This document shows, one piece after another, positions 53,790-64,000 of a stretch of 64,000 bases of DNA. This DNA is from Fistularia commersonii (lineage: Eukaryota > Chordata > Actinopteri > Syngnathiformes > Fistulariidae), in NCBI GenBank assembly GCA_037954325.1, contig JBBMNZ010000047.1:630501-694500 (forward strand), in the 5' to 3' direction. The notes under the pieces were generated by a model, which saw only the letters and a program-made list of their open reading frames with translations, had not been told where the DNA came from and searched no databases. Both the position numbers and the translations under genes were made by a program. Within the stretch, counting starts at the first letter, position 1. Every line of letters starts with the position of its first letter.

Positions 53790-56700
53790 ATGTCCTAAAC
53801 AACATATTTCAACAGTAGAAATCTACTTGATGAAATTCATTAGTTATTGCCACTCCTAATCAAAATTGCTTCAACTCGGTGAGATAAGCACTTTTTGCAC
53901 GAATGGCTATATCTTTTGATCTTGTCGCTGGATTACACTGAATTTGACATGTGTTCTGCAGAATCATGTCCTAAACCTCATATTTCAACAGCAGAAAGCA
54001 GCTTGATTAAATCCATTAGTTATTTCAACTCTCAATCAAAAACGCTTCAACCCGATGAGATAAGCAGTTTTTGAACGAATGGCTATGTCTTTTGAACCTG
54101 TAATTGGATTACACTAAATTTGACATATATTGTGCAGAATCATATCCTAAAAAACATATTTCAAGAGCAGAAACCAGCTTGATGAAATTCATTGATTATT
54201 TCCACTCCAAATCCAAAAACGCATCAACTCGGTGAGATAAGTACTTTTTGAACGAATGGCGATATCTTTTGAACCTATGAAGGGATTACACTGAAGTTGA
54301 CATATATTGTGCAGAATCATGTCCTAAACATCATATTTCAACAGCAGAAACCAGTGTGATGAAATTCAAAAGTTATTTCCACTCCTAATCAAAAACGCTT
54401 CAACTCGGTGATATAAGTACTTTTTGAACGAATGGCTATATCTTTTGAACTTGTGAAGGGATTACACTGAATTTGACATATATTGTGCAGAATTATGTCA
54501 TAAACAACATATTTCAACAGCAGAAACCAGCTTGATGATATCCATTAGTTATTTCCACTCCTAATCAAAAATGCTTCAACTCGGTGAGATAAGTCCTTTT
54601 TGAAAGAATGGCTATATCCTTTGAACCTTTAATGGGATCACACTAAATGTGAAATATATTGTGCAGAATCATATCCCAAAAAACATATTTCAACAGCAGG
54701 AACCAGCTTGATGAAATTCATTAGTTATATCCACTCCTAATCAAAAACGCTTCAACTCGGTCTCATGAGCATGTTTTGAACGAATGGCTATATCCTTTGA
54801 ACCTGTAATGGGCTCACAAGAATTTGACATATATTGTGCAGAATCATGTCCTAAACAACATATTTCAACAGCAGAAACCAGCTTGATGAAATTCAATAGT
54901 TATTTCCGCTCCTAATCAAAACCTCTTCAACTTGGTGAGATAAGCAATTTTTGAACGAATGGCTATATCTTTTGAACATGTGATGGGATTTCACTGAATT
55001 TGACATATATTGTGCAGAATCTTGTCCTAAACAACATATTTCAACAGCAGAAACCAGCTTGATGAAATTCATTAGTTATTTCCACTCCGAATCAAAAACG
55101 CTTCAACTCTGTGAGATAAGCACTTTTTGATCGAATGGCTATATCTTTTGAACTTGTCGCTGGATTATACTGAATTTGACATATTTTGTGCAGAATCTTG
55201 TCCTAAACAACATATTTCAACAGCGGGAACCAGCTTGATGAAATTCATTAGTTATATCCACTCCTAATCAGAAAAACTTTAACTCGGTCTCATGAGCACA
55301 TTTTGAAAGAATGTCTATATCCTTTGAACCTGTAATGGGCTCACAAGAATTTGACATATATTGTGCAGAATCATGTCCTAAACAACATATTTCAACAGCA
55401 GAAACCAGTTTGATGAAATTCATAAGTTATTTTCACTCCGAATCAAAAACGCTTCAACTCGGTGACATAAGTACTTTTTGGACGAATGGCTATATCCTTT
55501 GAACCTGTAATGGGATTTCACTAAATTTGACATATATTGTGCAGAATAATGACCTAAACAACATATTTCAACAGCAGAAACCAGCTTGATGAAATTCATG
55601 AGTTATTTCCAATACTAATCAAAAACTCTTCAACTTGGTGAGAAAAGCAATTTTTGAACGAATGAATATATTTTTTGAACCTGTGATGGGATTACACTGA
55701 ATTTGACATATATTGTGCAGAATCTTGTCCTAAACAACATATTTCAACAGCAGAAACCTGCTTGATGAAATTCAAAAGTTATTTCCACTCCTAATCAAAA
55801 ACGCTTCAACTCGGTGAGATAAGTACTTTTTGAAGGAATGGCTATATCTTTTGAACTTGTGAAGGGATTACACTGAATTTGACATATATTGTGCAGAATC
55901 ATGTCCTAAACAACATATTTCAACAGCAGAAACCAGCTTGATGAAATTCATTAGTTATTTCCACTCCTAATCAAAAATGCTTCAACTCGGTGAGATAAGT
56001 CCTTTTTGAACGAATGGCTATATCCTTTGAAACTGTAATGGGATCACACTGACTTTGACATATATTGTGCAGAAACAAATCTTAAACAACATATTTCAAC
56101 AGCAGAAACTAGCTTGATGGAATTCATTAGTTATTTCCACACCTAATCAAAATTGCTTCAACTCGGTGAGATAAGCACTTTTTGCACGAATGGCTATATC
56201 TTTTGATATTGTCGCTGGATTACACTGAATTTGACATGTGTTGTGCAGAATCTTGTCCTAAACAACATATTTCAACAGCAGAAACCAGCTGGATTAAATC
56301 CATTAGTTATTTCCACTCCTAATCAAAAACGCTTCAACCCGATAAGATAAGCAGTTTTTGAACGAATGGCTTTATCTTTTGAACCTGTGATATGATTACA
56401 GTAAATTTGACATATATCGTGCAGAATCATATCCTAAAAAACATATTTCAACAGCAGAAACCAGTTTGATGAAATTCATTAGTTATTTTCACTCCGAATC
56501 AAAAACGCTTAAACTCGGTGAGATAAGCACTTTTTGATCGAATAGCTATATCTATTGAACTTGTAGCTGGATTACACTGAATTTGACATGTGTTTTGCAG
56601 AATAATGTCCTAAATAACATATTTCAACAGCAGTAACCAGCTTGATGATATCCATCAGTTATTTCCACTCCTAATAAAAAACGCTTCAACCCGATAAGAT

Positions 56701-58010
56701 AAGCAGTTTTTGAACGAATGGCTATATCTTTTGATCCTGTGATGTGATTACACTAAATTTGACATATATTGTGCAGAATCATATCCTAAAAAACATATTT
56801 CAACAGCAGAAACCAGCTTGATGAAATTCAAAAGTTATTTCCACTCCTAATCAAAAACGCTTCAACTCGGTGAGATAAGCACTTTTTGAAAAAATGGCTA
56901 TATCTTTTGAACTTGTGAAGGGATTACACTGAATTGGACATATATTGTCTAGAATCATGTCCTAAACAACAAATTTCAACTGCAGAAATCAGCTTGATGA
57001 AATTCATTAGTTATTTCCAATACGAATCAAAAACGCTTCAACTTGGTGAGATAAGCACTTTTTGAACGAATGGCTATATCTTTTGAACTTGTGAAGGGAT
57101 TACACTGAATTTGACATATATTGTGCAGAATCATGTCCTAAACAACATATTTCAACAGTAGAAATCTACTTGATGAAATTCATTAGTTATTGCCACTCCT
57201 AATCAAAATTGCTTCAACTCGGTGAGATAAGCACTTTATGCACGAACGGCTATATCTTTTGATCTTGTCGCTGGATTACACTGAATTTGACAAGTGTTGT
57301 GCAAAATCATGTCCTAAACAACATATTTCAACAGCAGAAACCAGCTTGATTAAATTCATTAGTTATTTCAATTCCTAATCAAAAACGCTTCAACCTGATA
57401 AGATAAGCAATTTTTAAACGAATGGCGATATCTTTTGAACCTGTGATGTGATTACACTGAATTTGACATATATTGTGCAGAATCATATCCTAAAAAACAT
57501 ATTTCAACAGCAGAAACCAGCTTGATGAAATTCATTGACTATTTCCTCTCTAATCCAAAAACGCTTCAACTCGGTGATATAAGTACTTTTTGAACGAATG
57601 GCGATATATTTTTAACGTATGAAGGGATTACACTGAATTTGACATATATTGTGCAGAATCATGTCCTAAACAACATATTTCAACAGCAAAAACCAGCGTG
57701 ATGAAATTCAAAAGTTATTTCCACTCCGATTCAAAAATGCTTCAACTCGGTGAGATAAGCACTTTTTGATCGAATGGCAATATCTTTTGAACTTGTCACT
57801 GGATTATACTGAATTTGACATATTTTGTGCAGAATCATGTCCTAAACAACATATTTCAACAGCAGGAAACAGCTTGATGAAATTAATTAGCTATTTGCAC
57901 TCCTAATCAAAAACGCTTCAACTCAGTCTCATAAGCACGTTTTGAACGAATGGCTATATCCTTTAAACCTGTAATGGGCTCACACGAATTTGACATATAT
58001 TGTGCAGAAG
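53790..58010 (+). repeat. Long variant series, second copy (partner 41,841-46,590)
   Basis: Second copy of the 41,841-46,590 series. Relative to the first copy it has about two extra monomers in 54,300-54,690 and lacks about five others further right. One of the missing ones is the GATAAGATGTTATGGAACG monomer at 45,104 of the first copy. Single-base differences are scattered along the matching parts. The 10-monomer repeat domain (47,281-53,537) lies between the copies and probably expanded independently. Confidence 0.85.
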
Positions 58011-61000
58011 CATATCCTAAAAAACATATTTCAACAGCAGAAACCAGCTTGATGAAATTCATTGGTTATTTCCACTCCGAATCAAAAACGCCTCACCTCG
58101 GTGAGATAAGTTCTTTTGGAACGACTGGCGATATCTTTTGAACATATGAAGGGATTACACTGAATTTGACATATATTGTGCAGAAAGATGTTCAAACAAC
58201 ATATTTCAACAGCAGAAACCAGCTTGATGAAATTCAAAAGTTATTTCCACTCCTAATCAAAAACGCTTCAACTCGGTGAGATAAGTACTTTTTGAACAAA
58301 TGGCTATATCTTTTGAACTTGTGAAGGGATTACACTGAATTTTACATATATTGTGCAGAATCATGTCTTAAAAGACATATTTTAACTGCAGAAACCAGCT
58401 TGTAGAAATTCATTAGTTATTTCCACTCCTAATCAAATACGCTTCAACTCGGTGAGATAAGTTCTTTTGGAACGACTGGCGATATCTTTTGAACCTATGA
58501 AGGGATTACACTGAATTTGACATATATTGTGCAGAAACATGTTCTAATCAACATATTTCAACAGCAGAAACCAGCTTGATGAAATTCAAAAGTTATTTCC
58601 ACTCCTAATCAAAAACGCTTCAACTCGGTGAGATAAGCACTTTTTGAACGAATGGCTATATCTTTTGAACTTGTGAAGGAATTACTCTGAATTTGACATA
58701 TATTGTGCAGAATCATGTCCTAAATAACATATTTCAACAGTAGAAATCTACTTGATGAAATCCATTAGTTATTGCCACTCCTAATCATAATTGCTTCAAC
58801 TCGGTGAGATAAGCACTTTTTGCACGAATGGCTATATCTTTTGATCTTGTCGCTGGATTACACTGAATTCGACATGTGTTGTGCAGAATCATGTCCTAAA
58901 CAACATATTTCAACAGCAGAAACCAGCTTGACGAAATCCATCAGTTATTTCCACTCCGAATCAAAAACGCTTCAACCCGATAAGATAAGCAGTTTTTGAA
59001 CGAATGGCTATGTCTTTTGAACCTGTGAAGTGATTACACTAAATTTGACAAATATTGTGCAGAATCATATCCTAAAAAACATATTTCAAGAGCAGAAACC
59101 AGCTTGATTAAATTAATTGATTATTTCCACTCCGAATCCAAAAACGCTTCAACTCGATTAGATAAGTACTTTTTGAACAAATGGCGATATCTTTTGAACC
59201 TATGAAGGGATTACACTGAATTTGACATATATTGTGCAGAATCATGTCCGAAACAACATATTTCAACAGCAGAAACCAGCGTAATGAAATTCAAAAGTTA
59301 TTTCCACTCCTAATCAAAAACGCTTCAAATCGGTAAGATAAGTACTTTTTGAACGAATGGCTATATCTTTTGAACATATGAAGGGATCACACTGACTTTG
59401 ACATATATTGTGCAGAATCATGTCCTAAACAACATATTTCAACAGCAGAAACCAGCTTGATGAAATTCAAAAGTTATTTCCACTCCTAATCAAAAATGCT
59501 TCAACCCGGTGAGATAAGTACTTTTTGAACGAATGGCTATATCTTTTGAACTTGTGAAGGGATTACACTTAATTTGACATATATTGTCCAGAATCATGTC
59601 CTAAACAACATATTTCAAGAGCAGAAACCAGCTTGATGAAATTCATTAGTTATTTCCATTACTAATCAAGTACTCTTCAACTTGGTAAGATAAGCAATTT
59701 TTGAACGAATGAATATATTTTTTGAACCTGTGATGGGATTTCACTGAATTTGACATATATTGTGCAGAATCTTGTCCTAAACAACATATTTCAACAGCAG
59801 AAACCTGCTTAATGAAATTCATTAGTTATTTCCACTCCGAATCAAAAACGCTTCAACTCGGTGAGATAAGCACTTTTATGACGAATGGCTATATCTTTTG
59901 ATCTTATCGCTGGATTACACTGAATTTGACATGTGTTTTGCAGAATCATGTCCTAAACAACATATTTAAACAGCAGAAACCAGCTTGACGAAATCCATCA
60001 GTTATTTCCACTCCTAATCAAAAACGCTTCAACCCGATAAGATAAGCAGTTTTTGAACGAATGGCTATATCTTTTGAACCTGTGATGTGATTACACTAAA
60101 TTTGACATATATTGTGCAGAATCATATCCTAAACAACATATTTCAACAGCAGAAACCAGCTTGATGAAATTCATTAGTTATTTCCACTCCGAATCAAAAA
60201 CGCCTCACCACGGTGAGATAAGTTCTTTTGGAACGACTGGCGATATCTTTTGAAAATATGAAGGGATTACACTGAATTTGACATATATTGTGCAGAAACA
60301 TGTTTAAAACAACATATTTCAACATTAGAAACCAGCTTGATGAAATTCAAAAGTTATTTCCACTCCTAATCAAAAACGCTTCAACTCGGTGAGATAAGTA
60401 CTTTTTGAACAAATGGCTATATATTTTGAACCTGTGAAGGGATTACACTGAATTTGACATATATTGTGCAGAATCATGTCCTAAACAACATATTTCAACA
60501 GCAGAAACCAGCTTGTAGAAATTGATTAGTTATTTCCACTCCCAATCAAAAACGCTTCAACTCGGTGAGATAAGTTCTTTTGGAACGACTGGCGATATCT
60601 TTTGAACCTATGAAGGGATTACACTGAATTTGACATATATTGTGCAGAAACATGTTCTAAACAACATATTTCAACAGCAGAAACCAGCTTGATGAAATTC
60701 AAAAGTTATTTCCACTCCTTTAATCAAAAACGCTTCAACTCGGTGAGATAAGCACTTTTTGAACGAATGGCTATATCTTTTGAACTTGTGAAGGGATTAC
60801 ACTTAATTTGACATATATTGTGCAGAATCATGTCCTAAACAACATATTTAAACAGCAGAAACCAGCTTGTAGAAATTCATTAGTTATTTCCACTCCTAAT
60901 CAAAAATGCTTCAACTCGGTGAGATAAGCACTTTTGATCGATTGGCAATATCTTTTGAACTTGTCGCTGGATTATACTGAATTTGAAATATTTTGTGCAG

Positions 61001-61157
61001 AATCATGTCCTAAACAACATATTTCAACAGCAGGAACCAGCTTGATGAAATTCATTAGCTATTTGCACTCCTAATGAAAAATGCTTCAACTCAGTCTCAT
61101 GAGCACGTTTTGAACGAATGGCTATATCCTTTCAACCTGTAATGGGCTCACACGAAT
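58011..61157 (+). repeat. Mixed segment rich in GGAACGACTGGCGATATC monomers
   Basis: About 18 monomers. The part 58,050-58,620 matches 47,150-47,725 (AGATGTTCAAA at 47,281 and 58,186, lag 10,905 bp, about 62 monomers), and a looser third version is at 60,180-60,720 (GAAACATGTTTAAAAC). The GTACTTTTGGAACG and GTTCTTTTGGAACG monomers here carry CGACTGG in place of CGAATGG. At 59,460-59,900 the module CCCGGTGAGATAAGTAC, GCAATTTTTGAACGAATGAA, TTATGACG appears, which is amplified a little further right. Confidence 0.75.
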
Positions 61158-62037
61158 TTGACATGTGTTTTGCAGAATCATGTCCTAAACAACATATTTC
61201 AACAGCAGAAACCAGCTTGATGAAATTCATTAGTTATTTCCACTCCTAATCAGAAACGTCTCAACTCGGGGAGTTAAGCACTTTTTGAACGAATGGCCAT
61301 ATCTTTTGGACTTTTGATGGGATATCTCTGAATATGACATATATTGTGCAGAATCTTGACCTAACAACATATTTCAACAGCAGAAACCAGCTTGACGTAA
61401 TTCATTGCTTATTTCCAATACTAATCAAAAACTCTTCAACTTGGTGACATAAGTACTTTTTGGACGAATGGCTATATCCTTTGAACCTGTAATGGGATTT
61501 CACTAAATTTGACATATATTGTGCAGAATCATGTCCTAAACAACATATTTCAACAGCAGAAACCAGCTTGATGAAATTCGAAAGTTATTTCCACTCCTAA
61601 TCAAAAATTATTTCAACCCGGTGAGATAAGTACTTTTTGAACGAATGGCTATATCTTTTGAACTTGTGAAGGGATTACACTTAATTTGACATATATTGTC
61701 CAGAATCATGTCCTAAACAACAAATTTCAAGAGCAGAAACCAGCTTGATGAAATTCATTAGTTATTTCCAATACTAATCAAAAACTCTTCAACTTGGTAA
61801 GATAAGCAATTTTTGAACGAATGAATATATTTTTTGAACCTTTGATGGGATTTCACTGAATTTGACATATATTGTGCAGAATCTTGTCCTAAACAACATA
61901 TTTCAACAGCAGAAACCTGCTTGATGAAATTCATTAGTTATTTCCACTCCGAATCAAAAACGCTTCAACTCGGTGAGATAAGCTCTTTTATGACGAATGG
62001 CTATATCTTTTGATCTTATCGCTGGATTACACTGAAA
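61158..62037 (+). repeat. Five-monomer (880-bp) higher-order unit, copy 1, identical to copy 2
   Basis: The unit is five monomers: GAGTTAAG with TTTTGGACTTTTGATGGG; GACATAAGTAC with TTGGACG; CCCGGTGAGATAAGTAC after AAAAATTATTTC; GCAATTTTTGAACGAATGAA; and GCTCTTTTATGACG. Comparing line by line at a lag of exactly 880 bp (5 x 176), I found no mismatch from 61,158 to 62,100 against 62,038 to 62,980 (943 bp). The left edge is at 61,158, where GAATTTG here faces GAAATTG in the partner. Confidence 0.93.
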
Positions 62038-62980
62038 TTGACATGTGTTTTGCAGAATCATGTCCTAAACAACATATTTCAACAGCAGAAACCAGCTTGA
62101 TGAAATTCATTAGTTATTTCCACTCCTAATCAGAAACGTCTCAACTCGGGGAGTTAAGCACTTTTTGAACGAATGGCCATATCTTTTGGACTTTTGATGG
62201 GATATCTCTGAATATGACATATATTGTGCAGAATCTTGACCTAACAACATATTTCAACAGCAGAAACCAGCTTGACGTAATTCATTGCTTATTTCCAATA
62301 CTAATCAAAAACTCTTCAACTTGGTGACATAAGTACTTTTTGGACGAATGGCTATATCCTTTGAACCTGTAATGGGATTTCACTAAATTTGACATATATT
62401 GTGCAGAATCATGTCCTAAACAACATATTTCAACAGCAGAAACCAGCTTGATGAAATTCGAAAGTTATTTCCACTCCTAATCAAAAATTATTTCAACCCG
62501 GTGAGATAAGTACTTTTTGAACGAATGGCTATATCTTTTGAACTTGTGAAGGGATTACACTTAATTTGACATATATTGTCCAGAATCATGTCCTAAACAA
62601 CAAATTTCAAGAGCAGAAACCAGCTTGATGAAATTCATTAGTTATTTCCAATACTAATCAAAAACTCTTCAACTTGGTAAGATAAGCAATTTTTGAACGA
62701 ATGAATATATTTTTTGAACCTTTGATGGGATTTCACTGAATTTGACATATATTGTGCAGAATCTTGTCCTAAACAACATATTTCAACAGCAGAAACCTGC
62801 TTGATGAAATTCATTAGTTATTTCCACTCCGAATCAAAAACGCTTCAACTCGGTGAGATAAGCTCTTTTATGACGAATGGCTATATCTTTTGATCTTATC
62901 GCTGGATTACACTGAAATTGACATGTGTTTTGCAGAATCATGTCCTAAACAACATATTTCAACAGCAGAAACCAGCTTGA
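62038..62980 (+). repeat. Five-monomer (880-bp) higher-order unit, copy 2
   Basis: Identical, as read, to the preceding copy over 943 bp at a lag of 880 bp. The match stops at 62,981, where CGAAATCCATCAG replaces TGAAATTCATTAG. Zero differences over this length, in an array where most other duplicates show scattered changes, mark it as the youngest duplication visible in the window, or else as an assembly duplication. Confidence 0.93.
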
Positions 62981-63680
62981 CGAAATCCATCAGTTACTTC
63001 CACTCCTAATCAGAAACGTCTCAACTCGGTGAGTTAAGCACTTTTTGAACGAATGGCTATATCTTTTTGACTTTTGATGGATATGACATATATTGTGCAG
63101 AATCTTGACCTAACAACATATTTCAACAGCAGAAACCAGCTTGACGTAATTCATTGGTTATTTCCAATACTAATCAAAAATTCTTCAACTTGGTGACATA
63201 AGTACTTTTTGGACGAATGGCTATATCCTTTGAACCTGTAATGGGATTTCACTAAATTTGACATATATTGTGCAGAATCATGTCCTAAACAACATATTTC
63301 AACAGCAGAAACCAGCTTGATGAAATTCAAAAGTTATTTCCACTCCTAATCAAAAATGCTTCAACCCGGTGAGATAAGTACTTTTTGAACGAATGGCTAT
63401 ATCTTTTGAACTTGTGAAGGGATTACACTTAATTTGACATATATTGTCCAGAATCATGTCCTATACAACATATTTCAACAGCAGAAACCAGCTTGATGAA
63501 ATTCAAAAGTTATTTCCAATACTAATCAAAAAATCTTCAACTTGGTGAGATAAGCAATTTTTGAACGAATGAATATATTTTTTGAACCTGTGATGGGATT
63601 TCACTGAATTTGACATATATTGTGCAGAATCTTGTCCTAAACAACATATTTCAACAGCAGAAACCAGCTTGACGAAATCC
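62981..63680 (+). repeat. Diverged third copy of the five-monomer unit (four monomers kept)
   Basis: The order of the first four monomers of the 880-bp unit continues here: GAGTTAAG at about 63,030, GACATAAGTAC, CCCGGTGAGATAAGTAC at 63,365, GCAATTTTTGAACGAATGAA. It differs by an 11-bp deletion after CTTTTGATGG (about 63,080) and by AAAAATGCTTC where both perfect copies have AAAAATTATTTC. The lag to copy 2 therefore falls from 880 to 868 bp. The fifth position is taken by a GTTCTTTTGGAACGACTGG monomer instead. This copy probably reflects the state before the last duplication. Confidence 0.85.
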
Positions 63681-64000
63681 ATCAGTTATTTCCACTCCTA
63701 TTCAAAAACGCTTCAACTCGGTGAGATAAGTTCTTTTGGAACGACTGGCGATATCTTTTTAACCTATGAAGGGATTACGCTGAATTTGACATATATTGTG
63801 CAGAAACATGTTCTAAACAACATATTTCAACAGCAGAAACCAGCTTGATGAAATTCAAAAGTTATTTTCTACTCCTAATCAAAAACGCTTCAACTCGGTG
63901 AGATAAACAGTTTTTGAACGAATGGCTATATCTTTTGAACTTGTGAGGGAATTACACTGAATTTGACATATATTGTGCAGAATCATGTCCTAAACAACAT
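63681..64000 (+). repeat. Right end: ordinary monomers, array continues beyond the window
   Basis: Two monomers, the first of the GTTCTTTTGGAACGACTGG class followed by GAAACATGTTC, the second a common GAACGAATGG type. The window ends at ACAACAT inside the next monomer with no sign of an array edge, just as the left end starts inside a monomer at ATATTTAAACAGCAG. Confidence 0.85.

Larger units (their letters stand above)
1..64000 (+). repeat. Satellite DNA array, 176-bp monomer, about 364 head-to-tail copies
   Basis: The same unit recurs across the whole window without interruption. Spacing of fixed anchors such as GTGCAGAATCATGTCC and CAACTCGGTGAGATAAG is 176 bp (for example GTGCAG at 13,695 and 13,871). 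The first and last CAGCAGAAAC anchors, at 12 and 63,831, lie 63,819 bp apart, which fits 364 periods less the deletions listed separately. My consensus has 62 G+C in 176 bases and three CpG sites. All copies face the same way and I saw no inverted copy or foreign insertion. Nucleosome-sized tandem repeats in arrays this long are typical of eukaryotic centromeric or pericentromeric heterochromatin. That role is inferred from size and organisation, not shown. I cannot name the family or species. Confidence 0.98.

Noticed and set aside
1..64000. CRISPR array
   Set aside because: The repeats are 176 bp and directly adjacent. There are no short direct repeats separated by unique spacers, no leader and no cas genes.
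1..64000. Transposon or LTR insertions, tRNA or rRNA genes inside the array
   Set aside because: Each line of the window can be assigned to the monomer. I found no stretch longer than a few tens of bases that departs from it, and no terminal repeats or target-site duplications.
1..64000. Named satellites of similar length (for example the 176-bp Brassica and 178-bp Arabidopsis centromere repeats)
   Set aside because: The length is similar, but I could not recognise sequence similarity from memory, and length alone is not evidence of relationship.

Overview
The whole 64 kb window is one uninterrupted satellite DNA array. A 176-bp, A+T-rich monomer (about 35% G+C in the consensus I derived by eye) repeats head to tail on the same strand from the first base to the last, in about 364 copies. 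The window starts and ends inside a monomer. I found no protein-coding gene, RNA gene, transposon, non-satellite insertion or inverted monomer. The few open frames, at most 92 codons, are the monomer itself read through. Since 176 is not a multiple of 3, the frame changes at each monomer boundary and a stop soon follows. Organism: a multicellular eukaryote is by far the best fit, because nucleosome-length tandem arrays of this size are typical of centromeric or pericentromeric heterochromatin in plants and animals. The sequence alone does not tell me which lineage. I do not recognise the monomer as a named family.

Monomers differ mainly in a 17-bp block (monomer positions 86-102, counting from CATATTTCAACAG) and in a second block (about 119-140), and can be sorted into roughly ten recurring variants. 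Their order is not random. It reveals layers of segmental duplication. 1-5,950: mostly diverged monomers. 5,951-11,961: three overlapping pairs of multi-monomer duplications (lags 2,992, 2,289 and 1,231 bp). 11,962-22,067: three monomers sharing one 61-bp deletion, plus a roughly 20-monomer-lag duplication. 22,240-31,780: a recently homogenised higher-order domain with blocks of 6, 8, 9, 13 and 14 monomers. 31,781-41,840: mixed monomers with a diverged island near 34.0-34.4 kb. 41,841-46,590 and 53,790-58,010: two copies of one long variant series, differing by whole-monomer gains and losses. 47,281-53,537: a 10-monomer higher-order repeat in two to three copies, with a nested 4-monomer duplication. 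61,158-62,980: a 5-monomer (880-bp) unit whose two copies I read as identical, followed by a diverged third copy.

Together these patterns describe a centromere-like satellite evolving by unequal exchange and local amplification, with several generations of expansion visible side by side. Points for follow-up are the nested higher-order structure, a variant class with a CENP-B-box-like match (8 of 9 core bases), a monomer class carrying a perfect 5-bp inverted repeat, chimeric monomers that mark exchange inside a monomer, and CpG-type decay at the three consensus CpG sites. All coordinates and lags come from reading by eye; no alignment was run, so block edges are approximate to some tens of bases unless stated as exact.
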